Source: Chitinophagaceae bacterium (GTDB taxonomy: Bacteria > Bacteroidota > Bacteroidia > Chitinophagales > Chitinophagaceae). From it: a stretch of 64,000 nucleotides of DNA. The DNA lies in contig SEAC01000006.1 in the NCBI GenBank assembly GCA_004173235.1, positions 1-64,000 on the forward strand, read 5' to 3'. Of this stretch, positions 8,707 through 16,754 are shown piece by piece. Below the pieces are notes generated by a model that did not search any database, was not told where the DNA came from, and saw only the letters and a program-made list of their open reading frames with translations. The stretch's first letter is position 1; each line of letters begins with the position of its first letter. Position numbers and translations under genes: made by a program.

Positions 8707-10365
8707 TCACGACCTTTTCTTCGAAAGGAACGCTTCAAATTCTTCGCGTGTAAACGAGCTGATGTTGCGTTCTTTGGTAAGCCCGCCTTTCTGCGCAACC
8801 TTCACTCCGTACTTCAGGTTGTGCAGGTCTTCGAAGCTGTGCGCATCCGGGTTGATGGATAGCAGCACCCCTTTTTGCAGGGCGTAGTCCACATAGCGCC
8901 AGTCCATATCGAGGCGCACCGGGCTCGAGTTGATCTCGATGGCTACGCCTTTTTCGGCGCAAGCATCAATGATCGCTTCGTGGTCTACCGGGTAGCCTTT
9001 GCGGCGTGTAAGGAGCCGCCCCGTGAGGTGTCCCATGATCCGCACATACGGGTTATTGATAGCGCCCATGAGCCGCATCATGGCCTTCTCCAGAGGCATA
9101 TCGAGGTTGGAATGAATGGAGGCGATCACAAGGTCGAAGCTCGCAAGCACTTCGTCGGGATAGTCCATCGTGCCATCGGACAGTATATCGCACTCGATGC
9201 TTTTGTAGATCTTGAAAGGCGCAAGGCGCGCATTGAGCGCATCGATCTCCTTATGCTGAGCGCGGATGCGCGTTTCGTCGAGCCCGTTTGCGTAGTAGGC
9301 CGAGCGGGAGTGGTCGGAGATGACCAGGTATTCATATCCCTGACGAATAAGTTCATGTGCCATCTCAGCGAGCGTATGTGCGCCATCGCTCCAGTTGCTG
9401 TGGGCGTGGATCACAGCGCGGATGTCTTCAACTTGTATGGGCCGCGGCAAGGCATGGGCCTGCGCGCGGGCGAGCACCGATTCGTTTTCGCGGAGGTAGG
9501 GCGGAATGAAATCCATTGCTGCATTTTGGAAGATCGTTTCTTCATCGATTCCGCTCACAGCATGGCCTGCATTCTTCCATGCAAGCGTGAACGCTTCGCT
9601 GCCTGTTGTCGCAAAAAGCGTTGCACCGAAACGATCGCCGTCGCTGAAATGAATGCGCAACATCAGCCCTTCACCCGACTGGAATTCCACCCATTCGTTT
9701 GATTCGCTCACCAGCGTGAATGCTTCGCCTTCGAAAAACCGCTTCGCCTCTCTGACGCCGATCGTGCTCACCCATTCGAGCTCGTTGATCACTTCGCACT
9801 GCCGGCGGAAAGGTCCCGTCAGCGCGTGGCGGTGCCCGGGAAAATGTTGTTCGAGCTTTGCCTGGATGGCGGTGGCGAAGGCCTCCACTTGTGCGTATAC
9901 AAATTTGCCGCTATTGCTTTTGTGAAACTGGATGGCCTCGAGGATCTTGTCCTGCGTCTTCTCACCGAAGCCTTTCGTTGCGGCAATGCGCCCGTTGCGA
10001 CAGGCATCCTGCAGGCTGTTGAGTGTATCGATGTGCAGCTCTTTCCAGAGGGTATGGATCTTCTTCGGGCCCAGGCCTTTGATGTTGAGCATCTCGAGCA
10101 CGCCGGGAGGTGTTTGTGAAATCAGTTCATCGAGCGCAGCCAGCTTGCCGGTCCCGATCAGCTCGTTCACCTTACCGGCCACGCTTTGACCGATGCCGCG
10201 GATAGCCGCAACAGCAGCGGGTTCCAGCGTTTCCACCTCCACTTCCATCTTCTCCAGTGCGAAGGCCGCCGATGCGTAGCTCTTACTTTTGAAAGGGTTT
10301 TCACCGTGTATGTCCATCAGCCGTGCAAGAAGCGAGAACTGCGCGGCGATCGCATAATTGTCCAT
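8707..10365 (-). CDS. PolX-like protein: HhH + degenerate polymerase X + PHP
   Basis: A 552-residue protein with the architecture of bacterial DNA polymerase/3'-5' exonuclease PolX. Helix-hairpin-helix DNA-binding units sit at about 50-145 (AAIRGIGQSVAGKV, NIKGLGPKKI, TKGFGEKTQDKI), a polymerase X palm/finger region at about 155-270, and a PHP phosphoesterase from about 316. The PHP metal ligands look complete (HAHSNWSDG, ISDHS, ECD, IHSN, MGH, NPDAHS). The polymerase triad does not. The usual GDxD motif reads NELEW (Glu195, Glu197), and the third aspartate position appears to be within LMLRIHF. It is probably a DNA-repair nuclease without polymerase activity. It stands convergent to the kinase gene, 6 bases apart. 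Confidence 0.88.
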   Translation of the reverse strand: MDNYAIAAQFSLLARLMDIHGENPFKSKSYASAAFALEKMEVEVETLEPAAVAAIRGIGQSVAGKVNELIGTGKLAALDELISQTPPGVLEMLNIKGLGPKKIHTLWKELHIDTLNSLQDACRNGRIAATKGFGEKTQDKILEAIQFHKSNSGKFVYAQVEAFATAIQAKLEQHFPGHRHALTGPFRRQCEVINELEWVSTIGVREAKRFFEGEAFTLVSESNEWVEFQSGEGLMLRIHFSDGDRFGATLFATTGSEAFTLAWKNAGHAVSGIDEETIFQNAAMDFIPPYLRENESVLARAQAHALPRPIQVEDIRAVIHAHSNWSDGAHTLAEMAHELIRQGYEYLVISDHSRSAYYANGLDETRIRAQHKEIDALNARLAPFKIYKSIECDILSDGTMDYPDEVLASFDLVIASIHSNLDMPLEKAMMRLMGAINNPYVRIMGHLTGRLLTRRKGYPVDHEAIIDACAEKGVAIEINSSPVRLDMDWRYVDYALQKGVLLSINPDAHSFEDLHNLKYGVKVAQKGGLTKERNISSFTREEFEAFLSKKRS

Positions 10366-10378
10366 GGCTGCAAGGTAA

Positions 10379-10505
10379 TTGGTTTATTAGTTTATTGGTT
10401 TATTGGGCGGGTTCGCGGCAACCTGTATCGTCGCGGACCCGTGGGTAGGTGGAAGCTTACCACTAAACCAGTGAACCAATAAACCAGTAAACCAGTAAAC
10501 CATTG
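10379..10505. repeat. Facing pair of octamer arrays (TTTATTGG / AACCARTA)
   Basis: Arm A (10379-10407) repeats TTGGTTTA three times. Arm B (10460-10505) has five AACCAGTA-like units, the reverse complement of arm A's family. About 52 bases separate them, so the RNA or DNA could form one long stem-loop. The same family occurs at 124-157 and 13233-13325. Confidence 0.75.
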
Positions 10506-10528
10506 TCATACTGAGGGCAGCCGAAGGG
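10504..10528. repeat. Diverged copy of the TGTCACCCTGAGCGCAGCCGA repeat
   Basis: Matches the dispersed element that interrupts xdhA (38476-38656 and 38990-39187) at 22 of 25 positions, here in an intergenic region. Confidence 0.6.
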
Positions 10529-10538
10529 CCAATAAACA

Positions 10539-10564
10539 AAAGACCCCGCAGGAGCGGGGTCTTT
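10539..10564 (-). terminator. Intrinsic terminator of the histone-like gene
   Basis: An 11-base-pair stem (AAAGACCCCGC/GCGGGGTCTTT) with an AGGA loop. Read on the minus strand it is followed by TTTTGTTTATT, just 3' of the gene's stop. Confidence 0.88.
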
Positions 10565-10582
10565 CTAATTTCGAGAAGAAGC

Positions 10583-10801
10583 TTACTTCTTAGAAGCTGC
10601 TTTCTTGGGAGCTGCTTTTTTAGCGGCTGCTTTTTTCGGAGCAGCTTTCTTAGCAGCGGCCTTCTTGGGGGCAGCTTTCTTAGCAGCGGCTTTCTTCGGA
10701 GCTGCTTTTTTAGCGGCGGCCTTCTTAGGGGCTGCGGCTTTTTTCGGTGCGGCTTTCTTAGCAGCTGCTTTTTTCGGAGCAGCTTTTTTTGCTGTTGCCA
10801 T
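10583..10801 (-). CDS. Lys/Ala/Pro-rich histone H1-like protein
   Basis: A 72-residue protein built almost wholly of KKAAAKKAAPKK repeats. It is extremely basic and should bind DNA or RNA without a fixed fold, like the C-terminal tail of histone H1, bacterial AlgP/HctB-type proteins, or the KA-rich tails of mycobacterial HU. The gene is internally repetitive at the DNA level (units of 12-24 bases), so copy number may drift between strains. A promoter (10841-10871) and a strong terminator frame it as a single-gene transcript. The opposite-strand reading (AAFLAAAFFG) is a by-product of the repeat. Confidence 0.85.
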   Translation of the reverse strand: MATAKKAAPKKAAAKKAAPKKAAAPKKAAAKKAAPKKAAAKKAAPKKAAAKKAAPKKAAAKKAAPKKAASKK

Positions 10802-10840
10802 GTTTGTAGAATTTAGGGGTTAGTAATGAAATAACGGTAG

Positions 10841-10871
10841 TAAAATTAATGCCAATATCCAAACTACCAAA
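10841..10871 (-). promoter_or_regulatory. Promoter TTTG-N19-TAATTTTA for the histone-like gene
   Basis: On the minus strand the -33 TTTG lies at 10868-10871 and the -7 TAATTTTA (7 of 8 to consensus) at 10841-10848, leaving a leader of about 35 bases to the ATG at 10801. Confidence 0.5.
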
Positions 10872-10903
10872 TTTCTTTACCCCCACGAAATTCACAAACG
10901 CGC

Positions 10904-11164
10904 TTACGCCTGAACGTCGCTAACCGATACCTGTGTGCGGTTGTTACGTCCCTTGCGGTATTCAACAACGCCGTCGGTAAGTGCGAAGAGCGTCCAGTCT
11001 TTGCCAACGCCTACGTTCTTACCAGGATGGTAAGTGGTGCCGCGCTGACGCACGATGATGTTACCGGATACCGCAGGTTGACCGCCGAAGATCTTTACAC
11101 CCAGTCGCTTGCTATGGGAGTCGCGGCCGTTCTTTACACTACCTTCACCTTTCTTGTGTGCCAT
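10904..11164 (-). CDS. rpmA: 50S ribosomal protein L27
   Basis: An 86-residue L27 that sits at the peptidyl-transferase centre of the large subunit. It begins [24 protein letters not shown], the standard N end without a Firmicutes-type cleavable extension, followed by [24 protein letters not shown]. It lies 57 bases downstream of rplU on the same strand, the usual L21-L27 operon order. Confidence 0.98.
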   Translation of the reverse strand: MAHKKGEGSVKNGRDSHSKRLGVKIFGGQPAVSGNIIVRQRGTTYHPGKNVGVGKDWTLFALTDGVVEYRKGRNNRTQVSVSDVQA

Positions 11165-11221
11165 GATAGAATGATTTCAGATTTCTGATTTGTAATTTCT
11201 GTTTGCTGTTTGAACCGTTGC

Positions 11222-11524
11222 TTACGCGATATCCGAGATGCGGATCTTCGTGTAGTGCGTGCGGTGACCGTGCTTCTTACGGAAGCCCTTGCGGCGCTTC
11301 TGCTTGTAGGCAATCACTTTGTCGCCTTTTACATGGTCGAGAATCTCGGCCTGCACTTTTACGGTTGCGGACTTGGCGAACGACAGGTTGCCGTTGTTAT
11401 CGGCCATGATTACATCGCCGAGCTCTACTTTATCGCCAGTGTTGCCACCGAGGTGGGGAACATACAAAGTCTGGTCTTTCTCGACCTTGAATTGCTTACC
11501 GGCTATTGATACAATTGCGAACAT
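11222..11524 (-). CDS. rplU: 50S ribosomal protein L21
   Basis: A 100-residue L21, an rRNA-binding protein of the large subunit. It starts MFAIVSIAGKQFKVEKDQTLYVPHL and ends in the basic KRRKGFRKKHGHRTHYTKIRI segment typical of the family. It is the first gene of the rplU-rpmA pair and has an exact TACCTTTG -7 box 22 bases upstream. Confidence 0.98.
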   Translation of the reverse strand: MFAIVSIAGKQFKVEKDQTLYVPHLGGNTGDKVELGDVIMADNNGNLSFAKSATVKVQAEILDHVKGDKVIAYKQKRRKGFRKKHGHRTHYTKIRISDIA

Positions 11525-11545
11525 ACGGTTCTAAAATTAGGAGTG

Positions 11546-11553
11546 CAAAGGTA
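11546..11553 (-). promoter_or_regulatory. -7 box TACCTTTG of rplU-rpmA
   Basis: Exact TAnnTTTG on the minus strand, 22 bases upstream of the rplU ATG. Confidence 0.6.
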
Positions 11554-11568
11554 GGGAATAAAGTGGGA

Positions 11569-11660
11569 AGTAAAAAGGCAAAAGTCAAAAATTACCTGCT
11601 CCAAGCCCAACGGAGATGCGAATTTGGAGTTTTTTTGACTTTTTACTTTTGAATTTTGCC
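11569..11660. repeat. Facing pair of A/T-rich heptamer arrays
   Basis: Arm A (11569-11596) reads AGTAAAA AGGCAAA AGTCAAA. Arm B (11631-11660) reads TTTTTGA CTTTTTA CTTTTGA ATTTTGC, its reverse-complementary family. It lies between the divergent rplU and GH3 promoters. Confidence 0.65.
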
Positions 11661-11693
11661 TTCCTCCGCTCACATCACCGCCTCCTTTGAATC

Positions 11694-11701
11694 TATATTT
11701 G
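11694..11701 (+). promoter_or_regulatory. -7 box TATATTTG of the GH3 gene
   Basis: Exact consensus, 18 bases before the ATG at 11720. It falls within a longer possible coding frame and so argues for the shorter start. Confidence 0.55.
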
Positions 11702-11719
11702 CCCCCGGAGACTCCCGAC

Positions 11720-13216
11720 ATGAAGCTGAAATCCCTGCTCGCCAAGCCGTTTGCTTCCTATATATACAACCGCACCCGCAAGGGGATGCAGACGGCCCTC
11801 GCCGACCAGGATGCCCTCCTCAAGAGCCTCGTGCGCACCGGCAGGGGCACCGACTTCGGAAAGGAGCACCGTTTTGATGCCATCACCGACTACACCTCGT
11901 TTCGCCAGGCCGTTCCCGTGCGCGACTACGAAGCATTGCGCCCCTGGATCGAAAAGATCAAGGCCGGCCGCCACAACGTGCTCTGGAAAGGGCAGCCCAT
12001 TTATTTCGCCAAAACCTCCGGCACCACGTCCGGCGTCAAATACATTCCCATCACCCGCGAGTCGATCCCGAATCATATCAACTCGGCCCGCAATGCGCTG
12101 CTGCTGTACATGGCCGAAACGGGCAACACCGCGTTCGCTGACGGCAAACTCATTTTCCTTTCCGGCTCGCCCGAACTCGAGCGCGTGGGCGGCATTCCTA
12201 CGGGGCGTCTCTCGGGCATCGTCAACCACCACGTGCCCAAATACCTGCGCACCAACCAGCTTCCGAGCTACGAAACCAACTGCATCGAAGATTGGGAAAC
12301 GAAACTCGAAGCCGTGGTGAAGGAAACGATCAACCAGAACATGACCCTCATCTCCGGCATACCGCCATGGGTGCAGATGTATTTCGACCGCCTGCAGGAG
12401 TTGAGCGGGAAGAAGATCAAAGACCTCTTTCCCAACTTTTCGGTGCTGGTGCACGGTGGCGTGAATTTCGAACCTTACAAAGCGCGCCTTTTTGAAAGCA
12501 TCGGTGCACCGATGCACAGCATCGAAACCTTCCCCGCGTCGGAAGGATTCTTTGCTTTCCAGGATACGCAAACGGAAGAAGGGCTGTTGCTGAACACCGA
12601 CAGCGGTATCTTTTTCGAGTTCGTCCCCGCCGGGGAGATCTTCGATGAAAACCCAACGCGCCTCTCGCTCCGCGACGTGCAGCTGGGTGTGAACTATGCG
12701 CTTATCATCAGCAACAACGCGGGTTTGTGGGGCTACAACATCGGCGACACGGTAAAGTTCGTCAGCCTGAATCCCTACCGCATCGTAGTTACGGGCCGAA
12801 CCAAGCATTTCATTTCCGCATTCGGCGAGCACGTTATTGGCGAAGAAGTGGAACAGTCTTTGCTAAAGGCGGCGCAGGAGTCCGGAGTGCAGATCACCGA
12901 GTTTACTGTGGCGCCTATGGTGCAGCAGGGCAGGGGCCACAGCTACCATGAGTGGTTCATTGAATTCGAGAATGCTCCGGCCAACCTGGAAAGCTTTGCA
13001 AACGAAGTGAATGAAAACCTGCGCGCAAAAAACATTTATTACGATGACCTGATGCGCGGCAACATCCTGCTTCCGCTCCGCATTACGCCCGTACGGAAAA
13101 ATGGTTTCATCGATTATATGAAGTCGATCGGAAAGCTGGGTGGGCAAAACAAAGTGCCGCGCCTCAGCAACGACCGCAGAATAGCTGATGAACTCCTGAA
13201 GTGGCGCGCAGACTAG
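11720..13216 (+). CDS. GH3 family acyl-adenylate (auxin-responsive GH3-like) protein
   Basis: A 498-residue member of the GH3 family of acyl-adenylate/thioester-forming (ANL) enzymes, named after plant enzymes that join amino acids to jasmonate or auxin. The AMP-binding P-loop-like motif is visible as FAKTSGTTSGVKYIPIT, followed by the adenine-contact region (VHGGVNFEPYK, then ETFPASEGFFAFQD) and the hinge/C-terminal domain (GDTVKFVSLNPYRIVVTGRTKHFISAFGEHVIGEEVEQ). The start at 11720 follows an exact -7 box. Bacterial GH3 proteins are common in Bacteroidota, and their substrates are unknown. It is a single gene between rplU-rpmA and dxr with no informative partner. Confidence 0.9.
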   Translation: MKLKSLLAKPFASYIYNRTRKGMQTALADQDALLKSLVRTGRGTDFGKEHRFDAITDYTSFRQAVPVRDYEALRPWIEKIKAGRHNVLWKGQPIYFAKTSGTTSGVKYIPITRESIPNHINSARNALLLYMAETGNTAFADGKLIFLSGSPELERVGGIPTGRLSGIVNHHVPKYLRTNQLPSYETNCIEDWETKLEAVVKETINQNMTLISGIPPWVQMYFDRLQELSGKKIKDLFPNFSVLVHGGVNFEPYKARLFESIGAPMHSIETFPASEGFFAFQDTQTEEGLLLNTDSGIFFEFVPAGEIFDENPTRLSLRDVQLGVNYALIISNNAGLWGYNIGDTVKFVSLNPYRIVVTGRTKHFISAFGEHVIGEEVEQSLLKAAQESGVQITEFTVAPMVQQGRGHSYHEWFIEFENAPANLESFANEVNENLRAKNIYYDDLMRGNILLPLRITPVRKNGFIDYMKSIGKLGGQNKVPRLSNDRRIADELLKWRAD

Positions 13217-13232
13217 GACGGAGAGAGGGAGT

Positions 13233-13325
13233 TGTTTATTTGTTTAGTGGTTTAGTCATGCGTATTCACTAATGTTGATAGGTCCGATTTCCAATAAACC
13301 AATGAACCAGTAAACCAATAACCAT
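13233..13325. repeat. Facing pair of octamer arrays, TTTATTGG family
   Basis: Arm A (13233-13257) reads TGTTTATT TGTTTAGT GGTTTAGT. Arm B (13290-13325) reads CCAATAAA CCAATGAA CCAGTAAA CCAATAAC. This is the same family as 10379-10505. Confidence 0.75.
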
Positions 13326-13334
13326 TTAACTCAG

Positions 13335-13342
13335 TACTTTTG
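13335..13342 (+). promoter_or_regulatory. -7 box TACTTTTG of dxr
   Basis: Exact consensus, 16 bases before the dxr ATG. Confidence 0.55.
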
Positions 13343-13358
13343 GGAACTGTCCGCCATT

Positions 13359-14525
13359 ATGAATAACCACTCCGCGAAACGCATTGCCATTTTTGGCTCC
13401 ACCGGCTCCATCGGCACGCAGGCCCTCGAGGTCATCGCCGCTCACCCGGAGCTCCTATCCGTAGAAGTACTGACCGCCAATGCAAACGACGAACTGCTCA
13501 TTGAGCAGGCACTTCGTTATAAACCCAACGTGGTGGTGATCGGGGACGACAGTAAATACCAAAAGGTGCGTACTGCACTGGAACAAACCGACATCAAAGT
13601 TTTTGCGGGCGAAGCCGCACTTGCCGAAGTGGCGGCGATGGATATATACGACCTGATGCTGGCGGCAATTGTTGGCTACGCCGGACTGAAGCCTACGCTC
13701 ACCGCCATCCGCCACGGCAAAGCGATTGCGCTGGCGAATAAGGAAACGCTGGTAGTTGCGGGCGACATCGTGATGCAGACAGCGCTCGAAATGCGCGTGC
13801 CCATTATTCCTGTCGATTCCGAACACTCCGCCATTTTCCAATGCCTCGTGGGCGAGCACCGCAACCCGATTGAAAAGGTCATTCTTACCGCGTCGGGTGG
13901 GCCGTTTCTCGGTCGCAAGACCAACTACCTGGTCAACGTAAAACGCGAGCACGCGCTGCAACACCCCAACTGGAGCATGGGCGCGAAAATCTCTGTTGAC
14001 TCGGCAACGCTGATGAACAAAGGTCTCGAGATGATCGAAGCACGTTGGTTGTTCAACCTGCGTCCCGACCAGATCCAGGTGCTGATTCATCCGCAGAGCA
14101 TCGTGCATTCGATGGTGCAGTTTGAAGATGGCTCCATAAAAGCGCAGATGGGACTTCCGGACATGAAGCTCCCCATTCAATACGCTCTCGCATTTCCCAA
14201 CCGCGTTGCCAACAGTTTCCCTCGCTGCGACTTCAAGAAATTCAACACCCTCAACTTCGACGAGCCCGACTACCGCACGTTCCGCAACCTGCCGCTGGCC
14301 ATCGAAGCGCTCAAGAAAGGAGGAAACCTTCCCTGTGTGCTCAATGCTGCCAACGAGATCGCCGTATGGGCCTTCCTCAAAAACCGAATCGGCTTCCTCG
14401 ACATGACCGACGTGATCGAACAAACGATGCAGAAGGTGTCGTGGATCGAGAAGCCAAGTATCGAAGACTATTACGAGAGTGACGGCGAGGCGCGCCTGTA
14501 TGCCGGGGAACTGATTAAGCTGTAG
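13359..14525 (+). CDS. dxr: 1-Deoxy-D-xylulose-5-phosphate reductoisomerase
   Basis: A 388-residue DXR, the NADPH- and metal-dependent second step of the MEP isoprenoid pathway, converting DXP to MEP in the cytosol. It has the NADPH-binding motif GSTGSIGTQAL near the start, ALANKETLVVAG, and the metal/substrate loop PVDSEHSAIFQCL. The flexible active-site region SVDSATLMNKGLEMIEARWLF and HPQSIVHSMVQF complete it. Length is normal. It lies upstream of rseP, a frequent bacterial neighbour, but here about 210 bases with a repeat pair separate them. Confidence 0.98.
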   Translation: MNNHSAKRIAIFGSTGSIGTQALEVIAAHPELLSVEVLTANANDELLIEQALRYKPNVVVIGDDSKYQKVRTALEQTDIKVFAGEAALAEVAAMDIYDLMLAAIVGYAGLKPTLTAIRHGKAIALANKETLVVAGDIVMQTALEMRVPIIPVDSEHSAIFQCLVGEHRNPIEKVILTASGGPFLGRKTNYLVNVKREHALQHPNWSMGAKISVDSATLMNKGLEMIEARWLFNLRPDQIQVLIHPQSIVHSMVQFEDGSIKAQMGLPDMKLPIQYALAFPNRVANSFPRCDFKKFNTLNFDEPDYRTFRNLPLAIEALKKGGNLPCVLNAANEIAVWAFLKNRIGFLDMTDVIEQTMQKVSWIEKPSIEDYYESDGEARLYAGELIKL

Positions 14526-14528
14526 ATC

Positions 14529-14645
14529 GTGAGCCGTCAGCCGTGAGCCGTGAACTGGTGAAGCGACGCAGTATAACGGATGCCTTTGTCGAACGTTCTT
14601 CCAAGCGGCGTCATCGCTCACGGCTGACGGCTGACGGCTGACGGC
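14529..14645. repeat. Facing pair of heptamer arrays (GTGAGCC / GCTGACG)
   Basis: Arm A (14529-14556) reads GTGAGCC GTCAGCC GTGAGCC GTGAACT. Arm B (14616-14645) reads GCTCACG GCTGACG GCTGACG GCTGACG. The same family flanks the hemN terminator at 51309-51408. Confidence 0.85.
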
Positions 14646-14735
14646 GAAGCAGCAATACAATTCCCTAAAATCTACCCCTCCTGCTCATTCCTGCCTTGAA
14701 TAGCGGATATTTGCTTCTATCGACAAACTGAACGA

Positions 14736-16097
14736 ATGCATTTATTGGTGATAAACTGGGGCGAAACCGGGATCAAGGTCGCTCAACTCATTCTCTCCTT
14801 TTCCATACTGGTAGTGCTCCACGAGCTCGGTCACTTTTTGCCGGCACGCTGGTTTGGCTGCCGCGTCGAAAAGTTCTACCTCTTTTTCAACCCCTGGTTT
14901 TCGCTGTATAAGCGCAAAGTGGGGGAAACCGAATATGGCCTTGGCTGGATTCCGTTCGGCGGGTATGTGAAGATCGCCGGCATGATCGACGAAAGCATGG
15001 ACACGGAGCAAATGAAGCAGCCCGCGCAGCCCTGGGAATTTCGCAGCAAGCCGGCCTGGCAACGCCTCATCATCATGTTGGGAGGCGTCACCGTCAACGT
15101 GCTGCTTGCCATCGTCATCTTCATCGGCATTGCATGGAAGTGGGGCGATACGGTCCTTCCTCCGCAGAATGCTACCTACGGTCTTGCCGCCGACAGCCTT
15201 GCGCGCAGCATGGGCATACAGGATGGCGACGTCGTAACGTTCGTAGGCAAGAAGGCCGTGGAAGACGAACGCCAGGTTGCTGCCGATATCATCGGGCAGG
15301 AAGCCACGCAGATCACCGTTCAGCGCAATGGACAGGAGGTGGTGTTGCCCGTGCCCAACGGAATGATCAAGTCGCTCAACTCCAGCCTTCGTGCTTCCTT
15401 CACGAGCATTCGTTTTCCTTTCGTTGCCGACTCGTTCACGAAAAACGCTACTGCGTATAAATACGGGATCCGCAAAGGCGATTCGCTGGTGGCAGTGAAT
15501 GGAACCGCAACTCCTTTCTTCCAGGACTTCCAGCGCATCGTGCGCGATCAACCCGGCAAGACGGTGCAGATTTCTGTGCGGCGCGCCGGCCAGCTATTAA
15601 CGCTGCCGGTAGTGGTAGATGAAAAAGACGGCCAGGGCGTTATTGGTGTGTTCCCGCGTTCGGGCGATAAGCTCGGACTGAAACTGTATACGCAGCACTA
15701 CTCTTTTGCCGAGTCGGTTCCCGCCGGTATGCGTCGCTGTAAAAAGACGCTGTCGATGTATATGACGGGTCTGAAGCAGCTTTTCACCGGCAAAGCCAAC
15801 CCCAACGAGTCGGTGGGCTCCATCGTAAGCTTCGCGAAGATCTTTCCGGGGCAGTGGGACTGGCAAAGCTTCTGGAGCCTGACTGCGGTTTTTTCCATCA
15901 TCCTCGCCTTCATGAACGTGTTGCCCATTCCCGGCCTAGATGGTGGCCATGCCCTGTTCACGATCTATGAAATGATCACCGGCCGCAAGCCCGGCGACAA
16001 GTTCATGGAGTATGCGCAGATTGTCGGCTTCGTGCTGCTCATCAGCCTGATGATCTATGCGCTGGGGCTGGATATCTGGAGGCTGATTCGGGGGTAG
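14736..16097 (+). CDS. rseP: RIP metalloprotease RseP (site-2 protease)
   Basis: A 453-residue intramembrane zinc protease that cuts anti-sigma factors or leftover signal peptides within the inner membrane. The zinc motif HELGH is at residues 29-33 in the first helix. After FGGYVKIAGM come a second helix (about 112-130) and two PDZ-like domains (about 145-230 and 235-310, the second with YGIRKGDSLVAVNG). The C-terminal helices hold the third ligand motif NVLPIPGLDGGH. The Bacteroidota-type sequence has the usual two-PDZ layout. No sigma/anti-sigma pair is adjacent. Confidence 0.95.
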   Translation: MHLLVINWGETGIKVAQLILSFSILVVLHELGHFLPARWFGCRVEKFYLFFNPWFSLYKRKVGETEYGLGWIPFGGYVKIAGMIDESMDTEQMKQPAQPWEFRSKPAWQRLIIMLGGVTVNVLLAIVIFIGIAWKWGDTVLPPQNATYGLAADSLARSMGIQDGDVVTFVGKKAVEDERQVAADIIGQEATQITVQRNGQEVVLPVPNGMIKSLNSSLRASFTSIRFPFVADSFTKNATAYKYGIRKGDSLVAVNGTATPFFQDFQRIVRDQPGKTVQISVRRAGQLLTLPVVVDEKDGQGVIGVFPRSGDKLGLKLYTQHYSFAESVPAGMRRCKKTLSMYMTGLKQLFTGKANPNESVGSIVSFAKIFPGQWDWQSFWSLTAVFSIILAFMNVLPIPGLDGGHALFTIYEMITGRKPGDKFMEYAQIVGFVLLISLMIYALGLDIWRLIRG

Positions 16098-16112
16098 AGC
16101 CCTTCGTTTTGA

Positions 16113-16216
16113 CGTCCTTGCAAACGCAGCAAAGTGAAGTGAAGCAATCGTAAACAACCGGTGGCGAGTCTGCCCGCCCGGACGATTGGACGGGCTTCGC
16201 TTTGCTCGCAATGACG
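16113..16216. repeat. Intergenic element with CGTCNTTGC / GCAATGACG ends
   Basis: About 104 bases bounded by CGTCCTTGC (16113-16121) and GCAATGACG (16208-16216), imperfect inverted repeats. The inside is itself partly palindromic (GAAGCAATCG, GGGCTTCGCTTTGCTCGC). A smaller relative with perfect ends lies at 55909-55957. Elements of this look are widespread between bacterial genes. Confidence 0.6.
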
Positions 16217-16227
16217 GGAGCAGATTC

Positions 16228-16262
16228 TTTGCATTTAGTTAGCGTTGTAATCGTTAATTTCG
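16228..16262 (+). promoter_or_regulatory. Candidate ssrA promoter TTTG-N23-TAATTTCG
   Basis: TTTG at 16228-16231 and TAATTTCG (7 of 8) at 16255-16262, about 23 bases before the mature tmRNA end. Spacing is at the long limit. Confidence 0.35.
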
Positions 16263-16285
16263 CTTCGTTGTGAAGCAACATACAC

Positions 16286-16656
16286 GGGGGTGTATTTGGT
16301 TTTGACAGCAGAGATCTTTGAAGGTGTAAGCATGCCGGGCGTTGGATAATTAGCCCGTAAATCTGAATATTCAAAACACAAATGGCAATACTTCGTATGC
16401 CATGGCTGCCTAATCAGTGATTAGTTAGTCATTTGGGCCGCCGCGGGGGTTCGTCCTTCACCAATCGCCGCCGCCGACTTAAAAAGAAGGAGGAATGCTA
16501 CTACCACAGGCTGTGCCGGTAGTTTAAGATCATCCAGCTAAGGAGTGTGTCGGTTTGTTCCGGTCCTGCACACTCCCGACAAATAATCCGGGAATAAGCA
16601 TGTAGAAAGCTTTTGAATGTCCTGTTTGGACACCAGTTCGATTCTGGTCACCTCCA
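16286..16656 (+). ncRNA. ssrA: Transfer-messenger RNA (tmRNA)
   Basis: A 371-base one-piece tmRNA that rescues stalled ribosomes and tags the nascent protein for proteolysis. The 5' GGGGGTG pairs with 3' CACCTCC as a tRNA-like acceptor stem (one G-U pair). The T-arm reads GGACACCAGTTCGATTCTGGTC, and the 5' side has the usual TTTGGTTTTGACAGC. The tag frame is 16384-16413, GGC AAT ACT TCG TAT GCC ATG GCT GCC then TAA, that is GNTSYAMAA. This resembles tags of other Bacteroidota, such as the ending YAMAA recalled for Cytophaga. CCA is not encoded. Pseudoknot-like GC hairpins lie downstream. Confidence 0.97.
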
Positions 16657-16661
16657 CAAAG

Positions 16662-16690
16662 AAGCCGCTGATTTCAGCGGCTTTGTTGTT
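16662..16690 (+). terminator. Terminator after ssrA
   Basis: Stem AAGCCGCT/AGCGGCTT, loop GATTTC, followed by TGTTGTTT, 5 bases after the tmRNA end. Confidence 0.75.
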
Positions 16691-16754
16691 TAGACTCTGC
16701 AGTATCTCGAACCTTCACATTGCAGTTATTGCTCATTTTTTACCTTTACGTCAA

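Noticed and set aside
10605-10823. A 72-residue Ala/Phe-rich frame opposite the histone-like gene
   Set aside because: It is the complement of the Lys/Ala repeat; promoter and terminator support the minus strand only.
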